Positions 21,501 to 34,500 of a DNA stretch of 64,000 bases are shown here, one piece after another. The stretch is taken from positions 21,787,025-21,851,024 of the forward strand of contig NC_060108.1 of assembly GCF_021155765.1 (NCBI RefSeq), read 5' to 3'. The notes beneath the pieces were generated by a model, which was not told the DNA's origin, ran no database searches, and worked only from the letters and a program-made list of their open reading frames with translations. The number at the start of each line of letters is the position of its first letter. Within the stretch, counting starts at the first letter, position 1. The position numbers and the translations under genes are program-made. The stretch comes from Diprion similis (lineage: Eukaryota; Arthropoda; Insecta; Hymenoptera; Diprionidae).

Positions 21501-24500
21501 GCAACGCCTGAGAAGTTACAGGCGAAAAACTGCTTATTTTCGTCCTCATTTCTCTGCTGTTGGTCCTACGCTCTTTTTCATGTGTTTTTTGAGTTCCTGG
21601 GGGTCGATTTACTCCGGAAAGGGTCATACAAATCGATTCCGAAACGAACAATTTTCGGCTCCGGAAATGATGAAAAAACGAAGGCTAACCCCTTTGGATT
21701 TTTGGCCAAAATTTCGACGAGTTTAAAAAGTGCTGCGATTATTTCTTTGAGGCACTATTTCGACGTAATTTTGCGAGAGGAATCGATTAAGCGCAGTCCC
21801 AATACGCTGCGAGCAACGCCTGAAAAGTTACAGGCAAAAAACTGCTTATTTTACTTCTCATTTCTCTGCTGTTGGTCCTACGCTCTTTTTTATGTGTTTT
21901 TTGAGTTCCTGGGGGTCGATTTACTCCGGAAAGGGTCATACAAATCGATTCCGAAACGAAAAATTTTCGCCTCCGGAAATGAGGAAAAAACGAAGGCTAA
22001 CCCCTTTGGATTTTTGGCCAAAATTTCGACGAGTTTGATAAGTGCTGCGATCATTTCTTTGAGGCACTATTCCGACGTAATTTTGCGAGAGGAATCGATT
22101 AAGCGCAGTCCCAATACGCTGCGAGCAACGCCTGAAAAGTTACAGGCAAAAAACTGCCTATTTTACTTCTCATTTCTCTGCTGTTGGTCCTACGCTCTTT
22201 TTTATGTGTTTTTTGAGTTCCTGGGGGTCGATTTACTCCGGAAAGGGTCATACAAATCGATTCCGAAACGAAAAATTTTCGGCTCCGGAAATGAGGAAAA
22301 AACGAAGGCTAACCCCTTTGGATTTTTGGCCAAAATTTCGACGAGTTTGAAAAGTGCTGCGATTATTTCTTTGAGGCACTATTCCGACGTAATTTTGCGA
22401 GAGGAATCGATTAAGCGCAGTCCCAATACGCTGCGAGCAACGCCTGAGAAGTTACAGGCGAAAAACTGCTTATTTTCGTCCTCATTTCTCTGCTGTTGGT
22501 CCTACGCTCTTTTTCATGTGTTTTTTGAGTTCCTGGGGGTCGATTTACTCCGGAAAGGGTCATACAAATCGATTCCGAAACGAAAAATTTTCGGCTCCGG
22601 AAATGAAGAAAAAACGAAGGCTAACCCCTTTGGATTTTTGGCCAAAATTTCGACGAGTTTGAAAAGTGCTGCGATTATTTCTTTGAGGCACTATTCCGAC
22701 GTAATTTTGCGAGAGGAATCGATTAAGCGCAGTCCCAATACGCTGCGAGCAACGCCTGAAAAGTTACAGGCAAAAAACTGCTTATTTTACTTCTCATTTC
22801 TCTGCTGTTGGTCCTACGCTCTTTTTCATGTGTTTTTTGAGTTCCTGGGGGTCGATTTACTCCGGAAAGGGTCATACAAATCGATTCCGGAACGAAAAAT
22901 TTTCGGCTCCGGAAATGATGAAAAAACGAAGGCTAACCCCTTTGGATTTTTGGCCAAAATTTCGACGAGTTTGAAAAGTGCTGCGATTATTTCTTTGAGG
23001 CACTATTTCGACGTAATTTTGCGAGAGGATTCGATTAAGCGCAGTCCCAATACGCTGCGAGCAACGCCTGAGAAGTTACAGGCAAAAAACTGCTTATTTC
23101 ACTCCTCATTTCTCTGCTGTTGGTCCTACGCTCTTTTTCATGTGATTTTTGAGTTCCTGGGGGTCGATTTACTCCGGAAAGGGTCATACAAATCGATTCC
23201 GAAACGAAAAATTTTCGGCTCCGGAAATGAAGAAAAAACGAAGGCTAACCCCTTTGGATTTTTGGCCAAAATTTCGACGAGTTTGAAAAGTGCTGCGATT
23301 ATTTCTTTGAGGCACTATTCCGACGTAATTTTGCGAGAGGAATCGATTAAGCGCAGTCCCAATACGCTGCGAGCAACGCCTGAAAAGTTACAGGCAAAAA
23401 ACTGCTTATTTTACTTCTCATTTCTCTGCTGTTGGTCCTACGCTCTTTTTTATGTGTTTTTTGAGTTCCTGGGGGTCGATTTACTCCGGAAAGGGTCATA
23501 CAAATCGATTCCGAAACGAAAAATTTTCGGCTCCGGAAATGAGGAAAAAACGAAGGCTAACCCCTTTGGATTTTTGGCCAAAATTTCGACGAGTTTGAAA
23601 AGTGCTGCGATTATTTCTTTGAGGCACTATTCCGACGTAATTCTGCGAGAGGAATCGATTAAGCGCAGTCCCAATACGCTGCGAGCAACGCCTGAGAAGT
23701 TACAGGCAAAAAACTGCTTATTTTACTCCTCATTTCTCTGCTGTTGGTCCTACGCTCTTTTTCATGTGTTTTTTGAATTCCTGGGGGTCGATTTACTCCG
23801 GAAAGGGTCATACAAATCGATTCCGAAACGAAAAATTTTCGGTTTCGGAAATGAAGAAAAAACGAAGGCTAACCCCTTTGGATTTCTGGCCAAAATTTCG
23901 ACGAGTTTGAAAAGTGCTGCGATTATTTCTTTGAGGCACTATTTCGACGTAATTTTGCGAGAGGAATCGATTAAGCGCAGTCCCAATACGCTGCGAGCAA
24001 CGCCTGAGAAGTTACAGGCGAAAAACTGCTTATTTTCGTCCTCATTTCTCTGCTGTTGGTCCTACGCTCTTTTTCATGTGTTTTTTGAGTTCCTGGGGGT
24101 CGATTTACTCCGGAAAGGGTCATACAAATCGATTCCGAAACGAAAAATTTTCGGCTCCGGAAATGAGGAAAAAACGAAGGCTAACCCCTTTGGATTTTTG
24201 GCCAAAATTTCGACGAGTTTGAAAAGTGCTGCGATTATTTCTTTGAGGCACTATTCCGACGTAATTTTGCGAGAGGAATCGATTAAGCGCAGTCCCAATA
24301 CGCTGCGAGCAACGCCTGAGAAGTTACAGGCGAAAAACTGCTTATTTTCGTCCTCATTTCTCTGCTGTTGGTCCTACGCTCTTTTTCATGTGTTTTTTGA
24401 GTTCCTGGGGGTCGATTTACTCCGGAAAGGGTCATACAAATCGATTCCGAAACGAACAATTTTCGGCTCCGGAAATGATGAAAAAACGAAGGCTAACCCC

Positions 24501-27500
24501 TTTGGATTTTTGGCCAAAATTTCGACGAGTTTAAAAAGTGCTGCGATTATTTCTTTGAGGCACTATTTCGACGTAATTTTGCGAGAGGAATCGATTAAGC
24601 GCAGTCCCAATACGCTGCGAGCAACGCCTGAAAAGTTACAGGCAAAAAACTGCTTATTTTACTTCTCATTTCTCTGCTGTTGGTCCTACGCTCTTTTTTA
24701 TGTGTTTTTTGAGTTCCTGGGGGTCGATTTACTCCGGAAAGGGTCATACAAATCGATTCCGAAACGAAAAATTTTCGCCTCCGGAAATGAGGAAAAAACG
24801 AAGGCTAACCCCTTTGGATTTTTGGCCAAAATTTCGACGAGTTTGATAAGTGCTGCGATCATTTCTTTGAGGCACTATTCCGACGTAATTTTGCGAGAGG
24901 AATCGATTAAGCGCAGTCCCAATACGCTGCGAGCAACGCCTGAAAAGTTACAGGCAAAAAACTGCCTATTTTACTTCTCATTTCTCTGCTGTTGGTCCTA
25001 CGCTCTTTTTTATGTGTTTTTTGAGTTCCTGGGGGTCGATTTACTCCGGAAAGGGTCATACAAATCGATTCCGAAACGAAAAATTTTCGGCTCCGGAAAT
25101 GAGGAAAAAACGAAGGCTAACCCCTTTGGATTTTTGGCCAAAATTTCGACGAGTTTGAAAAGTGCTGCGATTATTTCTTTGAGGCACTATTCCGACGTAA
25201 TTTTGCGAGAGGAATCGATTAAGCGCAGTCCCAATACGCTGCGAGCAACGCCTGAGAAGTTACAGGCGAAAAACTGCTTATTTTCGTCCTCATTTCTCTG
25301 CTGTTGGTCCTACGCTCTTTTTCATGTGTTTTTTGAGTTCCTGGGGGTCGATTTACTCCGGAAAGGGTCATACAAATCGATTCCGAAACGAAAAATTTTC
25401 GGCTCCGGAAATGAAGAAAAAACGAAGGCTAACCCCTTTGGATTTTTGGCCAAAATTTCGACGAGTTTGAAAAGTGCTGCGATTATTTCTTTGAGGCACT
25501 ATTCCGACGTAATTTTGCGAGAGGAATCGATTAAGCGCAGTCCCAATACGCTGCGAGCAACGCCTGAAAAGTTACAGGCAAAAAACTGCTTATTTTACTT
25601 CTCATTTCTCTGCTGTTGGTCCTACGCTCTTTTTCATGTGTTTTTTGAGTTCCTGGGGGTCGATTTACTCCGGAAAGGGTCATACAAATCGATTCCGGAA
25701 CGAAAAATTTTCGGCTCCGGAAATGATGAAAAAACGAAGGCTAACCCCTTTGGATTTTTGGCCAAAATTTCGACGAGTTTGAAAAGTGCTGCGATTATTT
25801 CTTTGAGGCACTATTTCGACGTAATTTTGCGAGAGGATTCGATTAAGCGCAGTCCCAATACGCTGCGAGCAACGCCTGAGAAGTTACAGGCAAAAAACTG
25901 CTTATTTCACTCCTCATTTCTCTGCTGTTGGTCCTACGCTCTTTTTCATGTGATTTTTGAGTTCCTGGGGGTCGATTTACTCCGGAAAGGGTCATACAAA
26001 TCGATTCCGAAACGAAAAATTTTCGGCTCCGGAAATGAAGAAAAAACGAAGGCTAACCCCTTTGGATTTTTGGCCAAAATTTCGACGAGTTTGAAAAGTG
26101 CTGCGATTATTTCTTTGAGGCACTATTCCGACGTAATTTTGCGAGAGGAATCGATTAAGCGCAGTCCCAATACGCTGCGAGCAACGCCTGAGAAGTTACA
26201 GGCGAAAAACTGCTTATTTTCGTCCTCATTTCTCTGCTGTTGGTCCTACGCTCTTTTTCATGTGTTTTTTGAGTTCCTGGGGGTCGATTTACTCCGGAAA
26301 GGGTCATACAAATCGATTCCGAAACGAACAATTTTCGGCTCCGGAAATGATGAAAAAACGAAGGCTAACCCCTTTGGATTTTTGGCCAAAATTTCGACGA
26401 GTTTAAAAAGTGCTGCGATTATTTCTTTGAGGCACTATTTCGACGTAATTTTGCGAGAGGAATCGATTAAGCGCAGTCCCAATACGCTGCGAGCAACGCC
26501 TGAAAAGTTACAGGCAAAAAACTGCTTATTTTACTTCTCATTTCTCTGCTGTTGGTCCTACGCTCTTTTTTATGTGTTTTTTGAGTTCCTGGGGGTCGAT
26601 TTACTCCGGAAAGGGTCATACAAATCGATTCCGAAACGAAAAATTTTCGCCTCCGGAAATGAGGAAAAAACGAAGGCTAACCCCTTTGGATTTTTGGCCA
26701 AAATTTCGACGAGTTTGATAAGTGCTGCGATCATTTCTTTGAGGCACTATTCCGACGTAATTTTGCGAGAGGAATCGATTAAGCGCAGTCCCAATACGCT
26801 GCGAGCAACGCCTGAAAAGTTACAGGCAAAAAACTGCCTATTTTACTTCTCATTTCTCTGCTGTTGGTCCTACGCTCTTTTTTATGTGTTTTTTGAGTTC
26901 CTGGGGGTCGATTTACTCCGGAAAGGGTCATACAAATCGATTCCGAAACGAAAAATTTTCGGCTCCGGAAATGAGGAAAAAACGAAGGCTAACCCCTTTG
27001 GATTTTTGGCCAAAATTTCGACGAGTTTGAAAAGTGCTGCGATTATTTCTTTGAGGCACTATTCCGACGTAATTTTGCGAGAGGAATCGATTAAGCGCAG
27101 TCCCAATACGCTGCGAGCAACGCCTGAGAAGTTACAGGCGAAAAACTGCTTATTTTCGTCCTCATTTCTCTGCTGTTGGTCCTACGCTCTTTTTCATGTG
27201 TTTTTTGAGTTCCTGGGGGTCGATTTACTCCGGAAAGGGTCATACAAATCGATTCCGAAACGAAAAATTTTCGGCTCCGGAAATGAAGAAAAAACGAAGG
27301 CTAACCCCTTTGGATTTTTGGCCAAAATTTCGACGAGTTTGAAAAGTGCTGCGATTATTTCTTTGAGGCACTATTCCGACGTAATTTTGCGAGAGGAATC
27401 GATTAAGCGCAGTCCCAATACGCTGCGAGCAACGCCTGAAAAGTTACAGGCAAAAAACTGCTTATTTTACTTCTTATTTCTCTGCTGTTGGTCCTACGCT

Positions 27501-28209
27501 CTTTTTCATGTGTTTTTTGAGTTCCTGGGGGTCGATTTACTCCGGAAAGGGTCATACAAATCGATTCCGGAACGAAAAATTTTCGGCTCCGGAAATGATG
27601 AAAAAACGAAGGCTAACCCCTTTGGATTTTTGGCCAAAATTTCGACGAGTTTGAAAAGTGCTGCGATTATTTCTTTGAGGCACTATTTCGACGTAATTTT
27701 GCGAGAGGATTCGATTAAGCGCAGTCCCAATACGCTGCGAGCAACGCCTGAGAAGTTACAGGCAAAAAACTGCTTATTTCACTCCTCATTTCTCTGCTGT
27801 TGGTCCTACGCTCTTTTTCATGTGATTTTTGAGTTCCTGGGGGTCGATTTACTCCGGAAAGGGTCATACAAATCGATTCCGAAACGAAAAATTTTCGGCT
27901 CCGGAAATGAAGAAAAAACGAAGGCTAACCCCTTTGGATTTTTGGCCAAAATTTCGACGAGTTTGAAAAGTGCTGCGATTATTTCTTTGAGGCACTATTC
28001 CGACGTAATTTTGCGAGAGGAATCGATTAAGCGCAGTCCCAATACGCTGCGAGCAACGCCTGAAAAGTTACAGGCAAAAAACTGCTTATTTTACTTCTCA
28101 TTTCTCTGCTGTTGGTCCTACGCTCTTTTTTATGTGTTTTTTGAGTTCCTGGGGGTCGATTTACTCCGGAAAGGGTCATACAAATCGATTCCGAAACGAA
28201 AAATTTTCG
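18521..28209 (+). repeat. Higher-order repeat: 4,680-bp (15-unit) tandem duplication
   Basis: Bases 18521-23529 match 23201-28209 at an offset of 4,680 (15 x 312). I compared them line by line and found a single substitution (27475 against 22795). The match breaks at 18520/23200 and at 23530/28210. Inside each copy a 6-unit (1,872-bp) block is also duplicated. Its marker AACGAACAAT occurs at 19771 and 21643, and again at 24451 and 26323. This is the youngest large rearrangement I could find in the array. Confidence 0.92.
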
Positions 28210-30731
28210 CCTCCGGAAATGAGGAAAAAACGAAGGCTAACCCCTTTGGATTTTTGGCCAAAATTTCGACGAGTTTGAAAAGTGCTGCGATTATTTCTTT
28301 GAGGCACTATTCCGACGTAATTTTGCGAGAGGAATCGATTAAGCGCAGTCCCAATACGCTGCGAGCAACGCCTGAGAAGTTACAGGCAAAAAACTGCTTA
28401 TTTTCGTCCTCATTTCTCTGCTGTTGGTCCTACGCTCTTTTTCATGTGATTTTTGAGTTCCTGGGGGTCGATTTACTCCGGAAAGGGTCATACAAATCGA
28501 TTCCGAAACGAAAAATTTTCGGCTCCGGAAATGAAGAAAAAACGAAGGCTAACCCCTTTGGATTTTTGGCCAAAATTTCGACGAGTTTGAAAAGTGCTGC
28601 GATTATTTCTTCGAGGCACTATTCCGACGTAATTTTGCGAGAGGAATCGATTAAGCGCAGTCCCAATACGCTGCGAGCAACGCCTGAAAAGTTACAGGCA
28701 AAAAACTGCTTATTTTACTTCTCATTTCTCTGCTGTTGGTCCTACGCTCTTTTTTATGTGTTTTTTGAGTTCCTGGGGGTCGATTTACTCCGGAAAGGGT
28801 CATACAAATCGATTCCGAAACGAAAAATTTTCGGCTCCGGAAATGAGGAAAAAACGAAGGCTAACCCCTTTGGATTTTTGGCCAAAATTTCGACGAGTTT
28901 GAAAAGTGCTGCGATTATTTCTTTGAGGCACTATTCCGACGTAATTTTGCGAGAGGAATCGATTAAGCGCAGTCCCAATACGCTGCGAGCAACGCCTGAA
29001 AAGTTACAGGCAAAAAACTGCTTATTTTACTTCTCATTTCTCTGCTGTTGGTCCTACGCTCTTTTTTATGTGTTTTTTGAGTTCCTGGGGGTCGATTTAC
29101 TCCGGAAAGGGTCATACAAATCGATTCCGAAACGAAAAATTTTCGCCTCCGGAAATGAGGAAAAAACGAAGGCTAACCCCTTTGGATTTTTGGCCAAAAT
29201 TTCGACGAGTTTGAAAAGTGCTGCGATTATTTCTTTGAGGCACTATTCCGACGTAATTTTGCGAGAGGAATCGATTAAGCGCAGTCCCAATACGCTGCGA
29301 GCAACGCCTGAGAAGTTACAGGCAAAAAACTGCTTATTTTCGTCCTCATTTCTCTGCTGTTGGTCCTACGCTCTTTTTCATGTGATTTTTGAGTTCCTGG
29401 GGGTCGATTTACTCCGGAAAGGGTCATACAAATCGATTCCGAAACGAAAAATTTTCGGCTCCGGAAATGAAGAAAAAACGAAGGCTAACCCCTTTGGATT
29501 TTTGGCCAAAATTTCGACGAGTTTGAAAAGTGCTGCGATTATTTCTTTGAGGCACTATTCCGACGTAATTTTGCGAGAGGAATCGATTAAGCGCAGTCCC
29601 AATACGCTGCGAGCAACGCCTGAAAAGTTACAGGCAAAAAACTGCTTATTTTACTTCTCATTTCTCTGCTGTTGGTCCTACGCTCTTTTTTATGTGTTTT
29701 TTGAGTTCCTGGGGGTCGATTTACTCCGGAAAGGGTCATACAAATCGATTCCGAAACGAAAAATTTTCGGCTCCGGAAATGAGGAAAAAACGAAGGCTAA
29801 CCCCTTTGGATTTTTGGCCAAAATTTCGACGAGTTTGAAAAGTGCTGCGATTATTTCTTTGAGGCACTATTCCGACGTAATTTTGCGAGAGGAATCGATT
29901 AAGCGCAGTCCCAATACGCTGCGAGCAACGCCTGAGAAGTTACAGGCGAAAAACTGCTTATTTTCGTCCTCATTTCTCTGCTGTTGGTCCTACGCTCTTT
30001 TTCATGTGTTTTTTGAGTTCCTGGGGGTCGATTTACTCCGGAAAGGGTCATACAAATCGATTCCGAAACGAAAAATTTTCGGCTCCGGAAATGAAGAAAA
30101 AACGAAGGCTAACCCCCTGGATTTTTGGCCAAAATTTCGACGAGTTTGAAAAGTGCTGCGATTATTTCTTTGAGGCACTATTCCGACGTAATTTTGCGAG
30201 AGGAATCGATTAAGCGCAGTCCCAATACGCTGCGAGCAACGCCTGAAAAGTTACAGGCAAAAAACTGCTTATTTTACTTCTCATTTCTCTGCTGTTGGTC
30301 CTACGCTCTTTTTTATGTGTTTTTTGAGTTCCTGGGGGTCGATTTACTCCGGAAAGGGTCATACAAATCGATTCCGAAACGAAAAATTTTCGCCTCCGGA
30401 AATGAGGAAAAAACGAAGGCTAACCCCTTTGGATTTTTGGCCAAAATTTCGACGAGTTTGAAAAGTGCTGCGATTATTTCTTTGAGGCACTATTCCGACG
30501 TAATTTTGCGAGAGGAATCGATTAAGCGCAGTCCCAATACGCTGCGAGCAACGCCTGAGAAGTTACAGGCAAAAAACCGCTCATTTTACTCCTCATTTCT
30601 CTGCTGTTGGTCCCACGCTCTTTTGCATGTGTTTTTTGAGTTCCTGGGGGTCGATTTACTCCGGAAAGGGTCATACAAATCGATTCTGAAACGAAAAATT
30701 TTCGGCTCCGGAAATGAGGAAAAAACGAAGG

Positions 30732-30739
30732 CTAACCCC
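30732..30739 (+). repeat. Left target-site duplication of LINE 2 (CTAACCCC)
   Basis: CTAACCCC precedes the element and recurs at 31557-31564. The LINE-free paralogous site near 44036-44043 has one copy, and the net insertion of 825 bases equals 817 of element plus 8. The right copy partly overlaps the tail repeat. Confidence 0.75.
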
Positions 30740-31410
30740 AACAATGAAAAAAGTATACTATAGTCTCGTGAACTCCGTACTAGAATACGGTATAATAGGC
30801 TGGGGTGGAACATACAGCAAACATCTAAAACCGCTGGAAATAACTCAGAAGCTAATCCTAAGAATAGCGTACAAGAAGGATAGAAAATACTCTACCGAGA
30901 AATTATATGAAGAAACGGGACTACTGGACATCAGACAAACTTACATGAAGGCTGCAGCAATAAAGATTCATAAATCGAATTTAACGGACGAAGAATACCA
31001 GATCGTACACGCGCATGATACAAGGGCAAGAGTCAACAAAGAGGTAACAAACCTGAAAACATACACAACGAAAGGACAACACCAAGCTGACTACATAGGC
31101 CGAAAAATATATAACGAACTCGATAACGAAATGAGAAAACAACCAACACTCAGATTCAAAAAAAACTTAAAACAATGGATTTTCAGCAGAGGAAGAGAAT
31201 ACTTCAACAAAATTACAAGCCAGGAATGAAACGGATAAGACCTACAAATCAGAACACAGGACGGACAACACAAACAAAATAATGAAAATAAGTAAGCCGA
31301 ACCCTTGACACCCTACGCACAAGTTTCCGAACTTATGTGGGGAAGGGCGACGCACTCTACATGGAGGTACACATCGTAGATTATAAGTTAATTTTCACGC
31401 AGACAGAAAT

Positions 31411-31446
<36 letters not shown>

Positions 31447-31524
31447 TGTATAAAATTACAAGTATAACTATGTAGCGTATTTTTTCTTAAAAAATGTAAT
31501 GTGTTCACCGAAATGGGAGATATC

Positions 31525-31556
<32 letters not shown>
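30740..31556 (+). mobile_element. Non-LTR retrotransposon (LINE 2), severely 5'-truncated
   Basis: An 817-base fragment holds the end of ORF2 (to the TGA at 31227-31229), a 3' region with a roughly 28-base A-run (about 31413-31441), and CAATAAA leading into CTAAA repeats up to the junction. It belongs to the same broad group as LINE 1 but to another family. A 43-residue block is about 65% identical, the rest of the protein is less similar, and the 3' UTR and tail unit (CTAAA against TCTAAA) differ. Orientation and insertion nucleotide in the 312-bp unit are the same as for LINE 1. A LINE-free copy of the site 40 units to the right fixes both ends. Confidence 0.92.
30741..31229 (+). pseudogene. 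LINE 2 ORF2 C-terminal fragment
   Basis: About 162 residues matching ORF2 residues 848-1004 of LINE 1. Shared landmarks are YYSLVNSVLEYGIIGWG, LKPLEITQKLILRIA, DIRQTYMK and, near the end, FKKNLKQWIFSRGREYF. The endonuclease and polymerase domains were lost by 5' truncation at insertion, so the fragment cannot act in transposition. The frame happens to join the preceding satellite frame at 30714 with no stop, but this chimera has no sign of being a gene. Confidence 0.9.
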
Positions 31557-34500
31557 CTAACCCCTTTGGATTTTTGGCCAAAATTTCTTCGAGTTTGAAA
31601 AGTGCAGCGATTATTTCTTTGAGGCACTATTCCGACGTAATTTTGCGAGAGGAATCGATTAAGCGCAGTCCCAATACGCTGCGAGCAACGCTTGAAAAGT
31701 TACAGCCAAAAAACTGCTTATTTTACTCCTCATTTCTCTGCTGTTGGTCCTACGCTCTTTTTCATGTGTTTTTTGAGTTCCTGGGGGTCGATTTATTCCG
31801 GAAAGGGTCATACAAATCGATTCCGAAACGAAAAATTTTCGGCTCCGGAAATGAAGAAAAAACGAAGGCTAACCCCTTCGGATTTTTGGCCAAAATTTCG
31901 ACGAGTTTGGAAAGTGCTGCGATTATTTCTTTGAGGCACAATTCCGACGTAATTTTGCGAGAGGAATCGATTAAGCGCAGTCCCAATACGCCGCGAGCAA
32001 CGCCTGAGAAGTTACAGGCAAAAAACTGCTTATTTTCCTCCTCATATCTCTGCTGTTGGTCCTACCCTCTTTTTCATGTGTTTTTTGAGTTCCTGGGGGT
32101 CGATTTACTCCGGAAAGGGTCATACAAATCGATTCCGAAACGAAAAATTTTCGGCTCCGGAAATGAGGAAAAAACGAAGGCTAACCCCTTTGGATTTTTG
32201 GCCAAAATTTCGACGAGTTTGAAAAGTGCAGCGATTATTTCTTTGAGGCACTATTCCGACGTAATTTTGCGAGAGGAATCGATTAAGCGCAGTCCCAATA
32301 CGCTGCGAGCAACGCCTGAGAAGTTACAGGCAAAAAACTGCTTATTTTCGTCCTCATTTCTCTGCTGTTGGTCCTACGCTCTTTTTCATGTGATTTTTGA
32401 GTTCCTGGGGGTCGATTTACTCCGGAAAGGGTCATACAAATCGATTCCGAAACGAAAAATTTTCGGCTCCGGCAATGAAGAAAAAACGAAGGCTAACCCC
32501 TTTGGATTTTTGGCCAAAATTTCGACGAGTTTGAAAAGTGCTGCGATTATTTCTTTGAGGCACTATTCCGACGTAATTTTGCGAGAGGAATCGATTAAGC
32601 GCAGTCCCAATACGCTGCGAGCAACGCCTGAAAAGTTACAGGCAAAAAACTGCTTATTTTACTTCTCATTTCTCTGCTGTTGGTCCTACGCTCTTTTTTA
32701 TGTGTTTTTTGAGTTCCTGGGGGTCGATTTACTCCGGAAAGGGTCATACAAATCGATTCCGAAACGAAAAATTTTCGCCTCCGGAAATGAGGAAAAAACG
32801 AAGGCTAACCCCTTTGGATTTTTGGCCAAAATTTCGACGAGTTCGAAAAGTGCTGCGATTATTACTTTGAGGCACTATTTCGACGTAATTTTGCGAGAGG
32901 AATCGATTAAGCGCAGTCCCAATACGCTGCGAGCAACGCCTGAAAAGTTACAGGCAAAAAACTGCTTATTTTACTTCTCATTTCTCTGCTGTTGGTCCTA
33001 CGCTCTTTTTTATGTGTTTTTTGAGTTCCTGGGGGTCGATTTACTCCGGAAAGGGTCATACAAATCGATTTCGAAACGAAAAATTTTCGGCTCCGGAAAT
33101 GAGGAAAAAACGAAGGCTAACCCCTTTGGATTTTTGGCCAAAATTTCGACGAGTTTGAAAAGTGCTGCGATTATTTCTTTGAGGCACTATTTCGACGTAA
33201 TTTTGCGAGAGGAATCGATTCAGCGCAGTCCCAATACGCTGCGAGCAACGCCTGAGAAGTTACAGGCAAAAAACTGCTTATTTTACTCCTCATTTCTCTG
33301 CTGTTGGTCCTACGCTCTTTTTCATGTGTTTTTTGAGTTCCTGGGGGTCGATTTACTCCGGAAAGGGTCATACAAATCGATTCTGAAACGAAAAATTTTC
33401 GGCTCCGGAAATGAAGAAAAAACGAAAGCTAACCCCTTTGGATTTTTGGCCAAAATTTCGACGAGTTTGAAAAGTGCTGCGATTATTTCTTTGAGGCACT
33501 ATTCCGACGTAATTTTGCGAGAGGAATCGATTAAGCGCAGTCCCAATACGCTGCGAGCAACGCCTGAAAAGTTACAGGCAAAAAACTGCTTATTTTACTT
33601 CTCATTTCTCTGCTGTTGGTCCTACGCTCTTTTTTATGTGTTTTTTGAGTTCCTGGGGGTCGATTTACTCCGGAAAGGGTCATACAAATCGATTCCGAAA
33701 CGAAAAATTTTCGGCTCCGGAAATGAGGAAAAAACGAAGGCTAACCCCTTTGGATTTTTGGCCAAAATTTCGACGAGTTTGAAAAGTGCTGCGATTATTT
33801 CTTTGAGGCACTATTCCGACGTAATTCTGCGAGAGGAATCGATTAAGCGCAGTCCCAATACGCTGCGAGCAACGCCTGAGAAGTTACAGGCAAAAAACTG
33901 CTTATTTTACTCCTCATTTCTCTGCTGTTGGTCCTACGCTCTTTTTCATGTGTTTTTTGAGTTCCTGGGGGTCGATTTACTCCGGAAAGGGTCATACAAA
34001 TCGATTCCGGAACGAAAAATTTTCGGCTCCGGAAATGATGAAAAAACGAAGGCTAACCCCTTTGGATTTTTGGCCAAAATTTCGACGAGTTTGAAAGTGC
34101 TGCGATTATTTCTTTGAGGCACTATTTCGACGTAATTTTGCGAGAGGATTCGATTAAGCGCAGTCCCAATACGCTGCGAGCAACGCCTGAGAAGTTACAG
34201 GCAAAAAACTGCTTATTTCACTCCTCATTTCTCTGCTGTTGGTCCTACGCTCTTTTTCATGTGATTTTTGAGTTCCTGGGGGTCGATTTACTCCGGAAAG
34301 GGTCATACAAATCGATTCCGAAACGAAAAATTTTCGGCTCCGGAAATGAAGAAAAAACGAAGGCTAACCCCTTTGGATTTTTGGCCAAAATTTCGACGAG
34401 TTTGAAAAGTGCTGCGATTATTTCTTTGAGGCACTATTCCGACGTAATTTTGCGAGAGGAATCGATTAAGCGCAGTCCCAATACGCTGCGAGCAACGCCT

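Larger units (their letters stand above)
14821..30739 (+). repeat. 312-bp satellite array, segment 2 (51 units)
   Basis: From GGATTT at 14832 to the equivalent point at 30743 is 15,911 bases, which is 51 x 312 minus one. The missing base is at the CTAACCCC site near 30113-30118. One nonsense change (CGA to TGA, 16470-16472) separates open frames of 561 and 4,519 codons. Most variation is a small set of recurring alternatives: TACTCC/TACTTC/TCGTCC/CACTCC, CAT/TAT, TTT/ATT, GGC/GCC and GAG/GAA/GAT. These are arranged in higher-order blocks. The segment ends with CTAACCCC at 30732-30739, where LINE 2 begins. It contains no other gene. Confidence 0.97.

Noticed and set aside
30714..31229. Chimeric frame joining satellite and LINE 2 sequence
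   Set aside because: The satellite portion is only ten codons in an alternative frame; this is a chance fusion at the insertion junction.
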